Shown in pieces: positions 13,887-25,690 of a DNA stretch of 64,000 nt. The position numbers and the translations under genes were made by a program. How positions within the stretch are numbered: the first letter of the stretch is position 1; each line of letters starts with the position of its first letter. The DNA is from Cucumis sativus (Eukaryota; Streptophyta; Magnoliopsida; Cucurbitales; Cucurbitaceae), in assembly GCF_000004075.3 (NCBI RefSeq), contig NC_026655.2:20259489-20323488 (forward strand), in the 5' to 3' direction. The notes under the pieces were generated by a model. That model was given only the letters and a program-made list of their open reading frames with translations, did no database searches and had not been told where the DNA came from.

Positions 13887-16146
13887 TCACACGGGTTCGG
13901 TCTGGGTGCGTGTGGGATGAATGTCCTTGAGCAGCCCTAGGACTTGTTGCATTGTCGGTCTTTTCACCGCCGTCTCCGCCGTACATAGATACGCCACACG
14001 GAGGCTCTCCACCATCTCCGATTCCCCACCCCCGACTCGCAATCTCGGGTCAATCGCCTCTAAAGCTTTTCCATCCCTAACCATTTTTCTCACTCCCACC
14101 ACCGTGTTAGCACTGCCGGGCATCCCCGTCAGAAGCTCCATCAACACCACCCCAAAACAATACACATCTTTCTCCACCCCATCTTCGCCCTTCTTCCCCT
14201 CCACATGTCGTAACCCAAATCCCCCGATTCGAGCCTCGAAATCATCCGCCAGTAAAATGTTTGACGTCACCAAATGCCCATGAACAATCGGTTTCGATCC
14301 GGCGTGGTGAAGATACGCCAATCCACGCGCTATCCCCACTGCGATGCGGTGGCGCGTTGCCCATCCTAACTTCTCCGGTAACGACAAATGGGTCCCATTA
14401 ACGTAATTGTTGTTGATTTCCCACGTGTCGGTGCTCCAATCCTCAACGTTGGGTTGGCCGGTCGGAAGCTCGTGAAGCCACCGGTGGAGATCACCGTTGG
14501 ACATGAATTCGTACAATACTAATTTTTCTTTACCTGAAATGGAAGAAAATGCAGAAATGAAGTTTGTTTTTACATTGTACGTGGAAATAAATCAGTCATT
14601 CAAAAACAGAGACATTTAAATTTTCAAGAGAACAGAGCGGAATTAATTGGATGAACAGAGAAGTCAAATAGGCAAACAAACAATCCAAAAAGAGATACAG
14701 ACAACAAAATTTTTTACCTGCAATACAGTAACCAAAAAGCGGTAACAAATTGGAATGCTTCAGTGCGGAAAGGTCCTCGAACATGGCTACAGCTTCATCA
14801 CGAGCAACGGTTCTAGCGGATTCAAGGACCTTGATCGCCACGTGGATATCTCCGGGAAGAACAGCTCTGTAAACGGGCCCGCACCTTCCCTCTGCAAGAA
14901 GGGACTCTTTACCGAAATGCGACGTGGCAGCAATCAGATCCTTGAAGGTGAGGTTAATCAACGGCTTCTCGAACATCACCACTGAAGCTGAAGATGGTTC
15001 TCTAATGTCTGCGATCCATGAGGACCCTGACTCAGTCTCGAAGGCGAACGGTCCAGATTTCTCCATCTTGAATTGGACTTGGATTGGCGTGGAGATTGCC
15101 CATTTGGTTTTCCGCTTCATCATTCTTTTTCGTCTCCATATCGCTAAAACAACCGATACTAAAAACAAACCTGCTACCCCAAACGACAGGGCAAAAATCA
15201 GAGCCTTCGTTTTCGATTTGGGTTTGGCTTTTCTCGCCGGTTCTTTATTGGGCATGTGAGATTGAATGGTATTGTTGTGATGAGGGCGTTTTGATGATTG
15301 TGGAGGATTTGGGATACCTCTGTTACCGGAATTTGTTTTTATTTGAAGTAGAGTAATCCCAGTTTGAACAAATGCTGATTTCCCAAATTTCTTGTAGCTT
15401 TCGGAGTTAATCACTCCCTTAAACTTGTTTAATGAAACATTCAAGAACTTCAATCCATTAAGCCGAGGAAAATCCGACGGAAAATTACCAGTCATGGAGT
15501 TATCCGATACATCTAAATACTCAAGCGAATGAAGAACAGAGATAGGCTTCAAATTCCCAGAAATATTACACCTCGAAACATCCAAGTGCGTCAAATTAGA
15601 AAGGTTCTCCAACCCAAATGGAAGATTCCGCAGATTATTCCGCGAGAGATCCAAAATTTCCAACCGCGAAAAACCAGAAAGTCGAACAGTATTAGAGAAT
15701 CTATTGTCGGAAAGATTAAGAACCCGAATGGAAGAAGAAGGAAACCCGCGACTAGAATTAGATAACTTAAAACCAACAGTTCCTCCAAATCGATTATGCG
15801 AAAGATCAAGATGAACCAAAGTGGGGATTCCCCACAACCAATTGGGAACAAAGCCTTCCAGTGAGTTTCTGGAGAGATCAATAGAGCGTAAGTGGGTCAA
15901 ATTTCTTAAGAATCTCCAAGAAACAATTCCGGTGAGATTCTTGGAGGGGAGAATAATGTGTTGAACAGAACAGTTGGTGGAATTAACAGAACTATGAACA
16001 ATCCATGAGAGATTGAAGGAGGAAACAGAGTGGAAAGCCCTGGAAACGAATTGGGTATCTGAAGTGTTGCAAGCAGAGTCTACAAAAGAAGAAGAGATGA
16101 GCAGCGCCATGAGAATCAGAATCCTGCAAAAACAAAAAGTGGCCAT
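13887..16146 (-). CDS. LRR receptor-like kinase, CaMRLK / MEE62 type, with degenerate catalytic motifs
   Basis: Two exons (16146-14718 and 14533-13887) joined through G|GT encode 691 aa. Residues 1-25 form a signal peptide. About 65-245 hold six or seven leucine-rich repeats with many N-glycosylation sites. About 315-337 is a membrane helix followed by a basic stop-transfer stretch (RRKRMMKRK). Residues about 400-690 are kinase-like. The Lys of VAIK is kept (439). The HRD loop, however, reads HGHLVTSN (561-568) and lacks the catalytic Asp, and the DFG position reads GGFG (580-583). It should therefore be catalytically weak or inactive. The family is annotated as calmodulin-binding receptor kinase CaMRLK (Arabidopsis At5g45800, MEE62); calmodulin binding is family knowledge, not seen here. 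The two exons fit the usual LRR-RLK layout. Confidence 0.9.
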
Positions 16147-16629
16147 GTTTTTTTCTTCTTAGTTTTCTCTATTCAAGCTCTCACATGCAGAGTGGAGATG
16201 GAGAAATTAGAGGAAGAAGTAGAAAGCTGCATTTTATGGAAGGAAGTGAAGTGAGAGTTAGAGTGGGAGGGAAGTAGGAAGAAGAAATATAGTATTTGTT
16301 TATATGTAAATGGAGAGCAATATGATAATAAATAAAGTATATAGTATAAATATATAATAGAATATAACATAATGTCTAGTGTTGGAATTGGTGGGTTTTT
16401 TAAAATTGATATTGTTGAAAAATAAGAAATAAAAAAATAATTAGTACAGTATTAAGAATTAGGGTTTCTTCTTTAATGGATATGGAACCAGCTCGCTTCT
16501 CATTAATAACCCTTTAGATAAGTCACATCACATGTGAAAACTAGTTTCTCTCTGCTTTCATGTACATTTTAAAAAGCTTATATTATATAAATAAGAGAGC
16601 GAAAGAAAAGTCAAATATTTATGATAAAA

Positions 16630-16673
16630 CTAAATTCAATATTCAAAACACCTAAATTCAATATTCAAAACAA
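16630..16673. repeat. 22-bp tandem duplication
   Basis: Two adjacent copies of a 22-bp unit beginning CTAAATTCAATATTCAAAAC, differing only at the last base. Confidence 0.85.
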
Positions 16674-19600
16674 AGTATAAAATCTAAAATGAATTAAATA
16701 GTAGGAAACTTAAAATTCATGAACCTACTATAATTTAGTATTTTACCTATACAATAATACTAATAAATTTGAAGTGTTTTGGTTAGCACTCAAAATGCAA
16801 AGTACACAACTAAAATATAGTTTAATCTAGAAATAGTAGTTGTATTAGACTTTTGATTAGTGGGAGAAGGTAGAAAGAACGGTTTCTTTTTGAAAAAAAA
16901 AAAAGAGATATACAAACAATTAAAATAAAAATTTGGTAATGTGAACCATTTTTATTAAAAACTTGAGTGCGGATTTTATAAAAGATCATAGAAATTAAAA
17001 AAGTAAGGCAAATATGTTTTAAAAAAAGAATTATAATTGGAATGGAGTGAAATTTAAAAAAGAGTTTATGTAGATATAAAATGAGAAATGGTAATGATGG
17101 GGAGAAGAGTGAAAGAGGGAAGTCAGAGGTAATGGTGAGTATCGGGGCAGCTGCGCAGAGCACGGGACAGAGATGCCATCATCATTTTAATTTACATCCA
17201 AATTCCACTCTCCAATATGTATAATTCTTCTTTTTTTTTTTTTAGAATTTGAAAATTTGCATTGTATTGCATTGGATAATTTCAACCACATAAATCCAAA
17301 AACAATATCACTACCACCAACAAACCTCTTACTTGCATCTTATGTTACCCAAACTTTTTAACCTTCTACATTACATTTCCCCAATTATATATTTCATACT
17401 TTTTTTTTTTTCATTTCAGTTTACTCAAATAAACTCATCACTCCATTCATTCAAATTTAATCCATTCTTTTCTATTTTAACTTATTTATCCAAGTATGTA
17501 TTCAAATTTATATGTTTAGAATATCAACCTGATTAGAATCTATTAGTAATAAATTTTCTTGTAATATTGTTATATATACTAATATTTTGAATGTATTTTT
17601 ATTTTTAACTATTTAAATTTTACAAGTATTCATTTAGATTTTTAGATTTTAATGTGTGTGTTTCAAGTCTAAAATGTATAATTTAGTGTTGATAATAACC
17701 TATGAACTGACTAGACATTAAACTAAAAATGTAGGTTTTTACTGTAATATATATTAATTAGTTATATTTAAAAAAATAATAGTTTAGATTTGAAAATTTT
17801 GACGAAACTATTTTTTTTTTTTTAAGATTTATTGTAAATGATTGTTTAAATTTGACTATCCAAATTAAACGAATTTTTAAAGATTTTTTTGTGTACATTG
17901 GGCTACTTTAGTAACCGTTTAGATTTTTCTATTTTACTAATAATTTAGATTTGATTATTTAATTATATTTAAATATTTTATATTTGATACATGATCATCA
18001 AATAATAGTTTAAAAAAAATAAAAGAAAAACTACATCTTTTTTGTTTTATTACGACAACAGTAGATAGTAAATATTTTGTATATTTATGAAAATAAACCC
18101 TTTTTAAAAAGGCATATGTTAGATACCTTATATAGATTTTGTTTTGAGAAAATAATATGTTCCCACGTTTTCCAATGGGTAAAGGTATTTATGTCTGACT
18201 TGGCATGCTTAATTTTTTTAAAAGTTGAAATTACCATCATTTAAAATCCAAATCCAAATTAGTTTACCAAATACAACACAATACATACATTTGATCACAG
18301 TACACAAAACTATTTGGTCCAGTAGTAAAAGTTATAATTTTGTAAATTCCATAGATCAAACATTTAAGACTAAATACTTTTACCACTAAAGTTTGCGTGT
18401 ATATTTCAAATAACGAAAACTATTTTCAAAAGCCTTTTTTTAAAAAAAGAAAAAAATATCAGATTCCTTCCCAAATTATAAACGTCACTAAAATTAAAGA
18501 AATATACTACCATTCGTTGTAGAGACTTTTTTATGACTAATTCGTAATTTAACTTTTTTTTCTTTTTGACTAGTAACATTAATTAAATATCGTGTTGAAA
18601 TAAGTTTGAAGTGATAATTTGATTTTGGTATTTTAGGTTGACGAAGTCATGGCATTTAATACTTAATAGACATGTGGGTCCAAATTAATAGAAATTAAGA
18701 ATGTTGCATGGAAATAATTTTAATTTATAAAAGAAAAAAAGACCAAAAGAAAAAGGCATAATAATAATTGAGAGGTGAAGGGACGTTATGTGTGGAGGCT
18801 AAAAGGACTCCGCGTATTCTCCATCATTACCAATTCTTTTCACATTCATATCTATACTTAATCTTTTCACAATCAAACAACATAAAAATTAAACCTTTCC
18901 TTCCACCTACTAACAACATCTTCTCATTTTCTCCCTTTCATATACTTCATTATTTGTTTTCAATAACTAAAATACGACTCAAGATCATCCTCTTATCTAA
19001 TCGATGTAGGACTTTAGTCGAATTTAAAGATACGATAATTTATAATAAAATAGTATTATAAGGAAGAATATTGTTGATGTGTTTCTCATTCTCTTTAGCA
19101 CAGTGTTCCTTTCTTTTGGTTTCTTTCTTTCTTTAATTTCATCCTTACTTTGGCTCTCTCACTTGATTTCCAGCATTTAATAATATAATAAGGTGACTCT
19201 AAATAGACACTTCACATTCTTTCCGAAACTTTGAATATTTAATTGTGTTAAATAATCATACATTTATTCTCTTGTTGATTAGATTTCCATGACGTACTTT
19301 GCTTTTTCTTACACTCCTTCTCTTGATATAGTTTCGATTTTAATCTTGATTAAAAAAATTAAAAGAAGCATAAGTACGTGTAATTATAGTTCAGCTATTA
19401 AAAAGATTTGCATCCACCCACCACTAACAATAATATTATATGTGTAATGATGTACCTTCCTATCTTTAATTTAGCTCACACTTAACATTTAAAAGAGATG
19501 ACTTCTAATTGTACTGAAAAAACACAATCACCTATTCAACAATAATTAGCATATATAATGGTAATCATTAACGTCACTCAATCCCGCTAACTAAATTATG

Positions 19601-20989
19601 AGTCACCTAAGAAACAAAGATATCGTGTTATAGATATAGATCTAGATTTTATTGTAAAGGTGGAATATCAACCGATTAACGGAAACATATGTAACATCTT
19701 GTTTTATTGTGTAACATACAATTAAACACTTATGCTAATGCTAATGAATGAGTGCTTGTTACACTCTAACATAACACTGTTAATTCTAACCAATTAGTTG
19801 GCGTTAATTTTAGCATGATTGTTCACTCTATTAGCTAAAATGTATTTCAACACATATACGCTGTCTTTTCAACTCGTACATCACGTAATAGATCTATATG
19901 TGTCATGTCATTGTTGCATAATTTTTTTTTTCAAATCTTCTCTTAAGCACAACTCCTTCCTTTGGTGTCTAGTGTTATTGATTTAGAGCGTGCAGTTGAA
20001 TGTTAGCTTCTGCTCTATGTTATAGACATTTTAAACACCACTGTTTAGTAAATAAATATTTGATATCATACAAAGAAAATAGGGTTGAATTTGAATTTGA
20101 ATTGAATTGAAGCTCACAAAGGCAAGCTAATACATTAAGATAAAAAGAAAAAGAATAAGATTTGATCCATATGGTCCAAACACAAAGCAATTTTGGTATA
20201 ATCTAATATTGAACAACTTCATTAGAAGGGTCACATGGAGCCAAACAAATTACCAAATTAATTTACTAAATTTCTATCCACTTTAATGCAAAGGCAACAA
20301 AAACGGTTCGTTTTGGTGACCCACTGGCAAATTCCAATGGATTTGGAAGTTGGCAAAACAACTTATTCTTCTAATTATCAAACTTTTCAAAAAAGTGGTC
20401 AATTTTCCACCTGCTCTCTCACGTGACTTATTTGGCTTCTTTATTTTGCCATTTTCTTTCTATCCCTAATTAGAATCACTTTCTCCCCATATACTTCCAA
20501 ATTAAAATTCCAATTCAATTAAACCCAAAATAATGATAATAATAATAATAAACCCAACTCAAAATTTCTCTTTTAATTATTTGTTTTCTTTTTCTTCCAT
20601 TTTTATCATTCTTTAACATCTTTATGTGTGCAATTCTAAAACTTTTGCTCTTGTCTCCATAGCAAAGGAGTTTTCTTCTTCTTGGTGTTATGTTTATTTT
20701 GTAATGTAAGAAAGCATCCAAAACTGGTTTGAATTGATTAATGGGATTCAGTTTCATCCATCCATTCGTGTAGAAATTGAATAGACACTCTTCCCATTTT
20801 CAATGTTTCTAAATACTAAAAACTTAAAATTTGTACTTGTTTAGTTGTTTTAACTCTAGAAAAATTTGGTCTCCATTTTACTTTTTTACTTTTATTATTT
20901 CATATTTGATTTATAATGTAAATTAGGGGTGAGAATTTCTACTACTACTCTTCAAGTGGTTAATCCTTTATCATCTAAATCTAGAGAGA

Positions 20990-21062
20990 AATGGGCCGGG
21001 ACTATTTAGGCCTTATTGTTCATCAAGCCCAACAAGTTTTAGGCCTTAATCAAGCCCAAATA
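20990..21062. promoter_or_regulatory. Site II motif cluster without a recognised gene
   Basis: TGGGCC at 20992-20997, AGCCCA at 21026-21031 and AGCCCA at 21053-21058 fall within about 70 bp. Such clusters mark promoters of constitutively expressed plant genes, but no coding gene starts within 2 kb on either side. Confidence 0.3.
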
Positions 21063-21114
21063 AACTAGCAGACCCATTTCCCCACTCTATTTAAGCTATT
21101 CAATTTGTAAACTG

Positions 21115-22096
21115 TAGGGGTATAAATGGGTTGGTTCAATCCATATTTTTCGATTGGTTGGGTTGGCAACCTGAATTATCCAAATTTTTTAACCCAATCT
21201 AATCTGTATTAGATTGAGTTATCGGGTTGTATTATTTTTTTCATTCATAATGTTTGTAAAGTTTAAAATTGTTAGGTTTAATGTTCATTTAAAGTTTCAA
21301 AAATCCATAAATTCAAACTAATTTTGAAAAAGAAAAAATACAGTATAAAGTGTACTGTAAACATCCACAAGTTCAATAATTAAAAGAACAGAAAAAAATA
21401 CCATGTAAAGCATACAATAAAAAAACATTCATCTTCTTGTCATGCTAAGTTTGATCACAACGAGTTATAATTAACTCTTTTCTAACGAAGATGTTGTTAT
21501 ATTATCAAGTTTTTGCACCATACAATCTTTTAGCTTTATATACTATCATGATTGGTTACTCTACAACCTTCTAGTTACATGATCATTTAGTTTTCTATAT
21601 GATCTTTCAACCTATTACATGATCGTTTAAAACCATTTACCCTCTTACTTGATCATTTAACTTTTTACCTTCAAACGGTTGTTTACTTCTTACACAATCA
21701 GCCAACCTTCCATACAATCATTTACCCTATTACCCCCTAAACGATCATTTAGCTTTCTATATGATTGTTTAACTTTGTACACGATTGTTTCTTTCTATAT
21801 GATTTTTTACCTTTGTACACAATTGTTTAGCTTTCTACCTTCATGCTTCAAGATCATTTACTTCTTATATGATTATTTATACATAATATACCAAAACTAC
21901 TAAATTTACTTTTATTAAACAATATATATATAATTTGGATTGGGTTGAATTGAATTTTTCAACCTCCAACGTACCTAACTCAAAAAAGCCAAAATTTTCG
22001 ACTTGATTCAACCCACATTTAAAACTAACTCAACCCAATCCATATTGAACTGAGTAATAGAGATTGTCAAGTTTTTCGTATCATTCTTACACCCTA
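21115..22096. mobile_element. hAT-like non-autonomous element
   Basis: The left end starts TAGGGGTATAAATGGG (21115) and the right end finishes ..TTCTTACACCCTA (22096), imperfect inverted termini of the TAGGGGTGTAA type. Flanking 8-mers GTAAACTG (21107-21114) and ATAAATTG (22097-22104) agree at 6 of 8 positions, as expected for an aged 8-bp hAT target duplication. Subterminal segments rich in GGGTTGG on the left and CAACCCA on the right are also inverted relative to each other. No transposase is present; the centre holds a diverged short tandem array. Confidence 0.6.
21550..21890. repeat. Diverged ~20-bp tandem array inside the hAT-like element
   Basis: Twelve or more degenerate units with a consensus near GATYRTTTAACYTTYTAYAY follow one another with a period of about 20 bp. 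Single-unit length differences are frequent, so it is an old array. Confidence 0.7.
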
Positions 22097-22104
22097 ATAA
22101 ATTG

Positions 22105-23693
22105 AATGGACCTCCCTTCCAAGTAAGAAGATGTTAAATATATAAAAAGAGCGTGAAACGCTTCCGTTGCAGTTGAATTGAATAACTATCTTAATTTAAT
22201 TTATTGGTTGCATCACTTCTATTTTAAAATTGGGGACAAGGCTTTGGAAAAAGCATTGGGTTGGGTTGGGCTTCCTAACTGACGGGCATACCTGTCCAGG
22301 GGATCGTATGTCCAAATACTCCAATTTATCTTATCTTTATGTCTTATATTTAGTTTTGCTAATTGATTTGTTTTTTATGTAATAAATATAGCGTGTGACG
22401 TTTTAGCTTTTTCATATGCAAGCTTACGAGAGCTGAAAAAATTCAAAATGTACTATAAGGGATGCATAGTAGTTGAATCTCCGCCCAAGCCTTGTCACAC
22501 TTTTTGCAATCTAATCTTTTTGTTGTAATTGACCGTCTTTAATGCTTGTTTTAACAACGATTTCAATGAATTTATTTCTCTCACGTTTTCTAAAACATTT
22601 TCTTCAAAAATATGACAGGAGGTTGAATCGTACCGTGAGTTTATCTACAGTTTTTGAATTTTGATCAACTGACTTGTTAACTGGATCAAATAAGTACCGC
22701 ACAATCACTCGTCTTGAAGGTGAAAGGTTGAAATTGTGACAAGAGAGGACGTTGAATGGAAAAGAAGCATGAAAAAAAGTAGGGTGGCTTTGGGCTGCCA
22801 TGACATCAGGTTAGGTATAAGTTATCATCAGGGACTCCAGAGTTCATCTCTATTGAGATATGTCCCTTGGAAGGATGGAACTCCTCTCTACCGTAACCAT
22901 AACTCTAACGTTTGTAGATGACAAGTTAAAATACATAAAAAAAAAAAAAGAAAAAAACACTTCAAGGGTCGTCATCGGTGTATTTAAACACTCCAACTGT
23001 TATATTGCCTTATTGCAAGTTGCCTATATGCCTTATTACACACTCATTCCCCATGTAATCTTACATCAAGAAATTTTTCTCTAATTTGCTACTTTATATG
23101 ATTTTGTTATTGTTGTTTTTATTTTATTTGTTCATCCATATTTGTTATACTCCACATACATGCCAATACCCTACATGCCTCTCTCTCTCTTCTAACCTCA
23201 ACTTTCACAAATAATTGAATGACTGTGAGGATCTTAACTGACATTGTATCATATATGACACACATAATCATACCAATTATCACAATTCTAATCATTTAAC
23301 ACATGGGTTATCTGTAATCACACATATTAGTTACAAACCAACTAAAAAGTAATCACCTTTTCCCTGTTCCACACATGGACATGAAATCTCAAGAACAACA
23401 AACAAACAACCTTTTCTAAATCTTCTTCTTTTTTGTTCTTTTTTCTTGTTTTTTTTTTCTTTTAATCTTTTAAAAACAATCAAAACCTCCATCGCTGGAT
23501 TTACATTCCAAAGCGTATGATGAAGTTGAACAATTACATGTAGAGCTTAATGAGCTCAGAATGGTTACACATTCAGTCAATATAGAGAAGACAAAAGTGG
23601 AAAAAAGAAAAAAAAAAGCAGTGATATATTAAAAGATTAATAAGAACAGCAAGCTTACTTCTCCTTTCTAATATTAATTTCTAAAATAGAGAA
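22105..23693. other. Intergenic, 3' flank of the CIPK gene
   Basis: Mostly AT-rich DNA. Short open frames at 22604-22801, 22736-22921 and 22860-23084 show no family resemblance. Nothing else supported. Confidence 0.6.
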
Positions 23694-25515
23694 CTAAACA
23701 GTTTGTGGTTGCTGCTGCTGCTGCTCATTTCCTTCCCAAGTCCATACAATATCTTTAAGGCAAGGTCTCATATCTTTGTCATAAAACTGCCTATATTCCA
23801 ATGTATCTCCAGCAGTTTTCTTCACTTCCACCACAGAAAAAGAAGGCGTTACTTCAAATATCTCAGCATCTATTGCCAATTGTCCTTTCCTCCCCTGTTT
23901 GCTCCCTTGTAGTTTCACAATCCCATCTTTCTTCATCACCTTAAACCTTTCCATTTCCGCTATCTCTTCCAACTTCGACACGATAGCTGAAGCTGGTTTC
24001 GTCGTTGTGAAACGAGACTGTAGTCTTTCATTCACATCACTCTCAAATAGACCTGAGAGATCAAAGCCTGGTGAGAGAGATATGAGGTCAAATGCATTGA
24101 AGGAATTATTTCTTATTGGAGCTCTTGTAGCTGTTGGTGGCCTTCCACTCTCATTGGTGTTGCTAACAGAGCTTCCTCCTTCCGAACTAATATCGCTGAA
24201 AGCAGAACTAACGTCGCTCACAGACGACATGTCTTCGTCGTTTTGAAGTTGTTTTGGAGTGGTTACATTTTCTTTGAAACCTTTCTTGAACCAGGAATTT
24301 TCCATGAGTTTGGCCATGTTTATTCTGGTGCGAGGACTTGGGTCTAGGATTCTTGAGAGAAGCTTTCGAACTTCTGGGGGAAACCATTGAGGGCATTTGA
24401 ATTCTCCTCTTGAGATTTTTCTGTACATTTCCATCAGATTTGGATCGTGGAAAGGGAGATAGCCAGCAAGAAGAACGAACAGGACAACCCCAGATGACCA
24501 AATATCAGCTTTAGCACCGTCATAACCTTTTTAATAAGTAGAAACAAATAAAAATTCATCAGTTCCTATTCTAATATCTCATCAATTTTGAAAAACTTAG
24601 CATATACAAACAATTTATTAAGGCCATGTTCACTGATTCATAATCAAAATTATTCATATTGTAATAGGTCTCTTTTGATGTATGACTCGTAACGAGTCTC
24701 AAACATTTTGAAAACATAATTTATACACAATTTTTGGTTGCTTGCTTTACATTATCTGATATCATTGTTTTTTAACCTTACTGTTATTGATTGATACTTA
24801 GCGACAATGATAACGATATTTCTACCGGCAACAATAATTGAAAAATCATGCAAAACTATTTTAAAAAACTGTAATCCAATGAAATCCACTCTTTAGATTA
24901 CCATTACCATTACCATGGATGAATTACGTTTTAAGGAAAATGCAAAGCAATCAAACCTTTCTTGTTGATGACTTCAGGGGCAACATAAGCAGGGGTACCA
25001 CAAGTTGTATGAAGAAGCCCATCTTGTCTTCTAGATTCAGCCAAAGCACTCAACCCAAAATCCGAAATCTTAAGATTCCCATACTCATCAAGAAGGAGAT
25101 TTTCAGGTTTAATATCTCTATGATACACACCACGACTATGACAATAATCAACAGCACCAATAAGCTGTTGAAAATACTTACGAGCAGCATCTTCCTTAAG
25201 CTTTCCTTTAGCCACTTTATTGAAAAGCTCCCCACCTCTAACATACTCCATAGCAAAATAGATTTTGGTCCGGCTAGCCATAACCTCATAAAGCTGCACC
25301 ACATTAGGATGACGAACAAGCCGCATCACAGAGATTTCCCTTTTGATTTGGTCGATCAACCCAACGCGTAGAACTTTCTCTTTGTCAATGATTTTAATAG
25401 CGACACTCTGGCCAGACTTGAGATTACGAGCATGGTAGACTTTAGCAAATGTGCCTTGTCCAAGCATTCTACCAAGCTCGTATCTTTGCATTAAAATGCT
25501 TCCCTTTTTCTCCAT
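23694..25515 (-). CDS. CIPK: CBL-interacting protein kinase (CIPK20-type / SnRK3)
   Basis: Two exons (25515-24957 and 24526-23694) joined through G|GT give 463 aa. The kinase domain spans about 12-265: GQGTFAKVY loop, VAIK Lys41, HRDIKPEN at 132-139, SDFG at 151-154 and APE at 179-181, so it looks active. After a Ser-rich linker, the NAF motif at 330-332 ([18 protein letters not shown]) marks the CBL-binding, self-inhibiting region, followed by the protein-phosphatase-interaction segment; the C-terminus has a short Gln run. CIPKs are activated by Ca2+-loaded CBL proteins and phosphorylate membrane transporters and stress regulators. The residues [13 protein letters not shown] and the gene order favour CIPK20 of Arabidopsis, but the number is inferred. 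The intron of 430 bp, just after APE, is unusual because I recall this CIPK clade as mostly intronless. Confidence 0.93.
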
Positions 25516-25690
25516 TGTTGAGGAGAAGAAGAGAAACAGGGGAAGAACAGAGAGATTGAGAGAAAGAGAGAGAGAGGGGGGGGGGGGGGGTGGGGAAGAA
25601 AATGAGTTAAGAAAAAAGAGAAACTCAACCGTGCCTAAAGAGGCAGGGTTGAGGGGAGCTATGGCGGGGGGGGGGATGATGAGAAAAAGG
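25516..25690 (-). promoter_or_regulatory. CIPK 5' leader with homopurine tract and poly-G runs on the plus strand
   Basis: Immediately upstream of the CIPK start the plus strand carries a GA repeat (about 25558-25575), a run of 15 G (25576-25590) and a run of 10 G (25666-25675). On the transcribed sense strand these become CT and poly-C. They probably lie in the 5' leader; the transcription start is not known. Confidence 0.5.

Larger units (their letters stand above)
16147..21106. other. Long intergenic region between the CaMRLK-like gene and a hAT-like element
   Basis: AT-rich DNA; open frames (e.g. 16822-17163, 17333-17536, 18768-19061) are low-complexity and unlike known proteins. It contains a 22-bp direct duplication (16630-16673) and a site II motif cluster near 20992-21060. 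Confidence 0.6.

Noticed and set aside
13921..14283. 120-aa open frame (plus) opposite the CaMRLK-like kinase exon
   Set aside because: It is the antisense shadow of a GC-richer coding exon and has no recognisable domain.
15591..15881. 96-aa minus-strand frame within the LRR exon
   Set aside because: Alternative frame of the real LRR coding exon.
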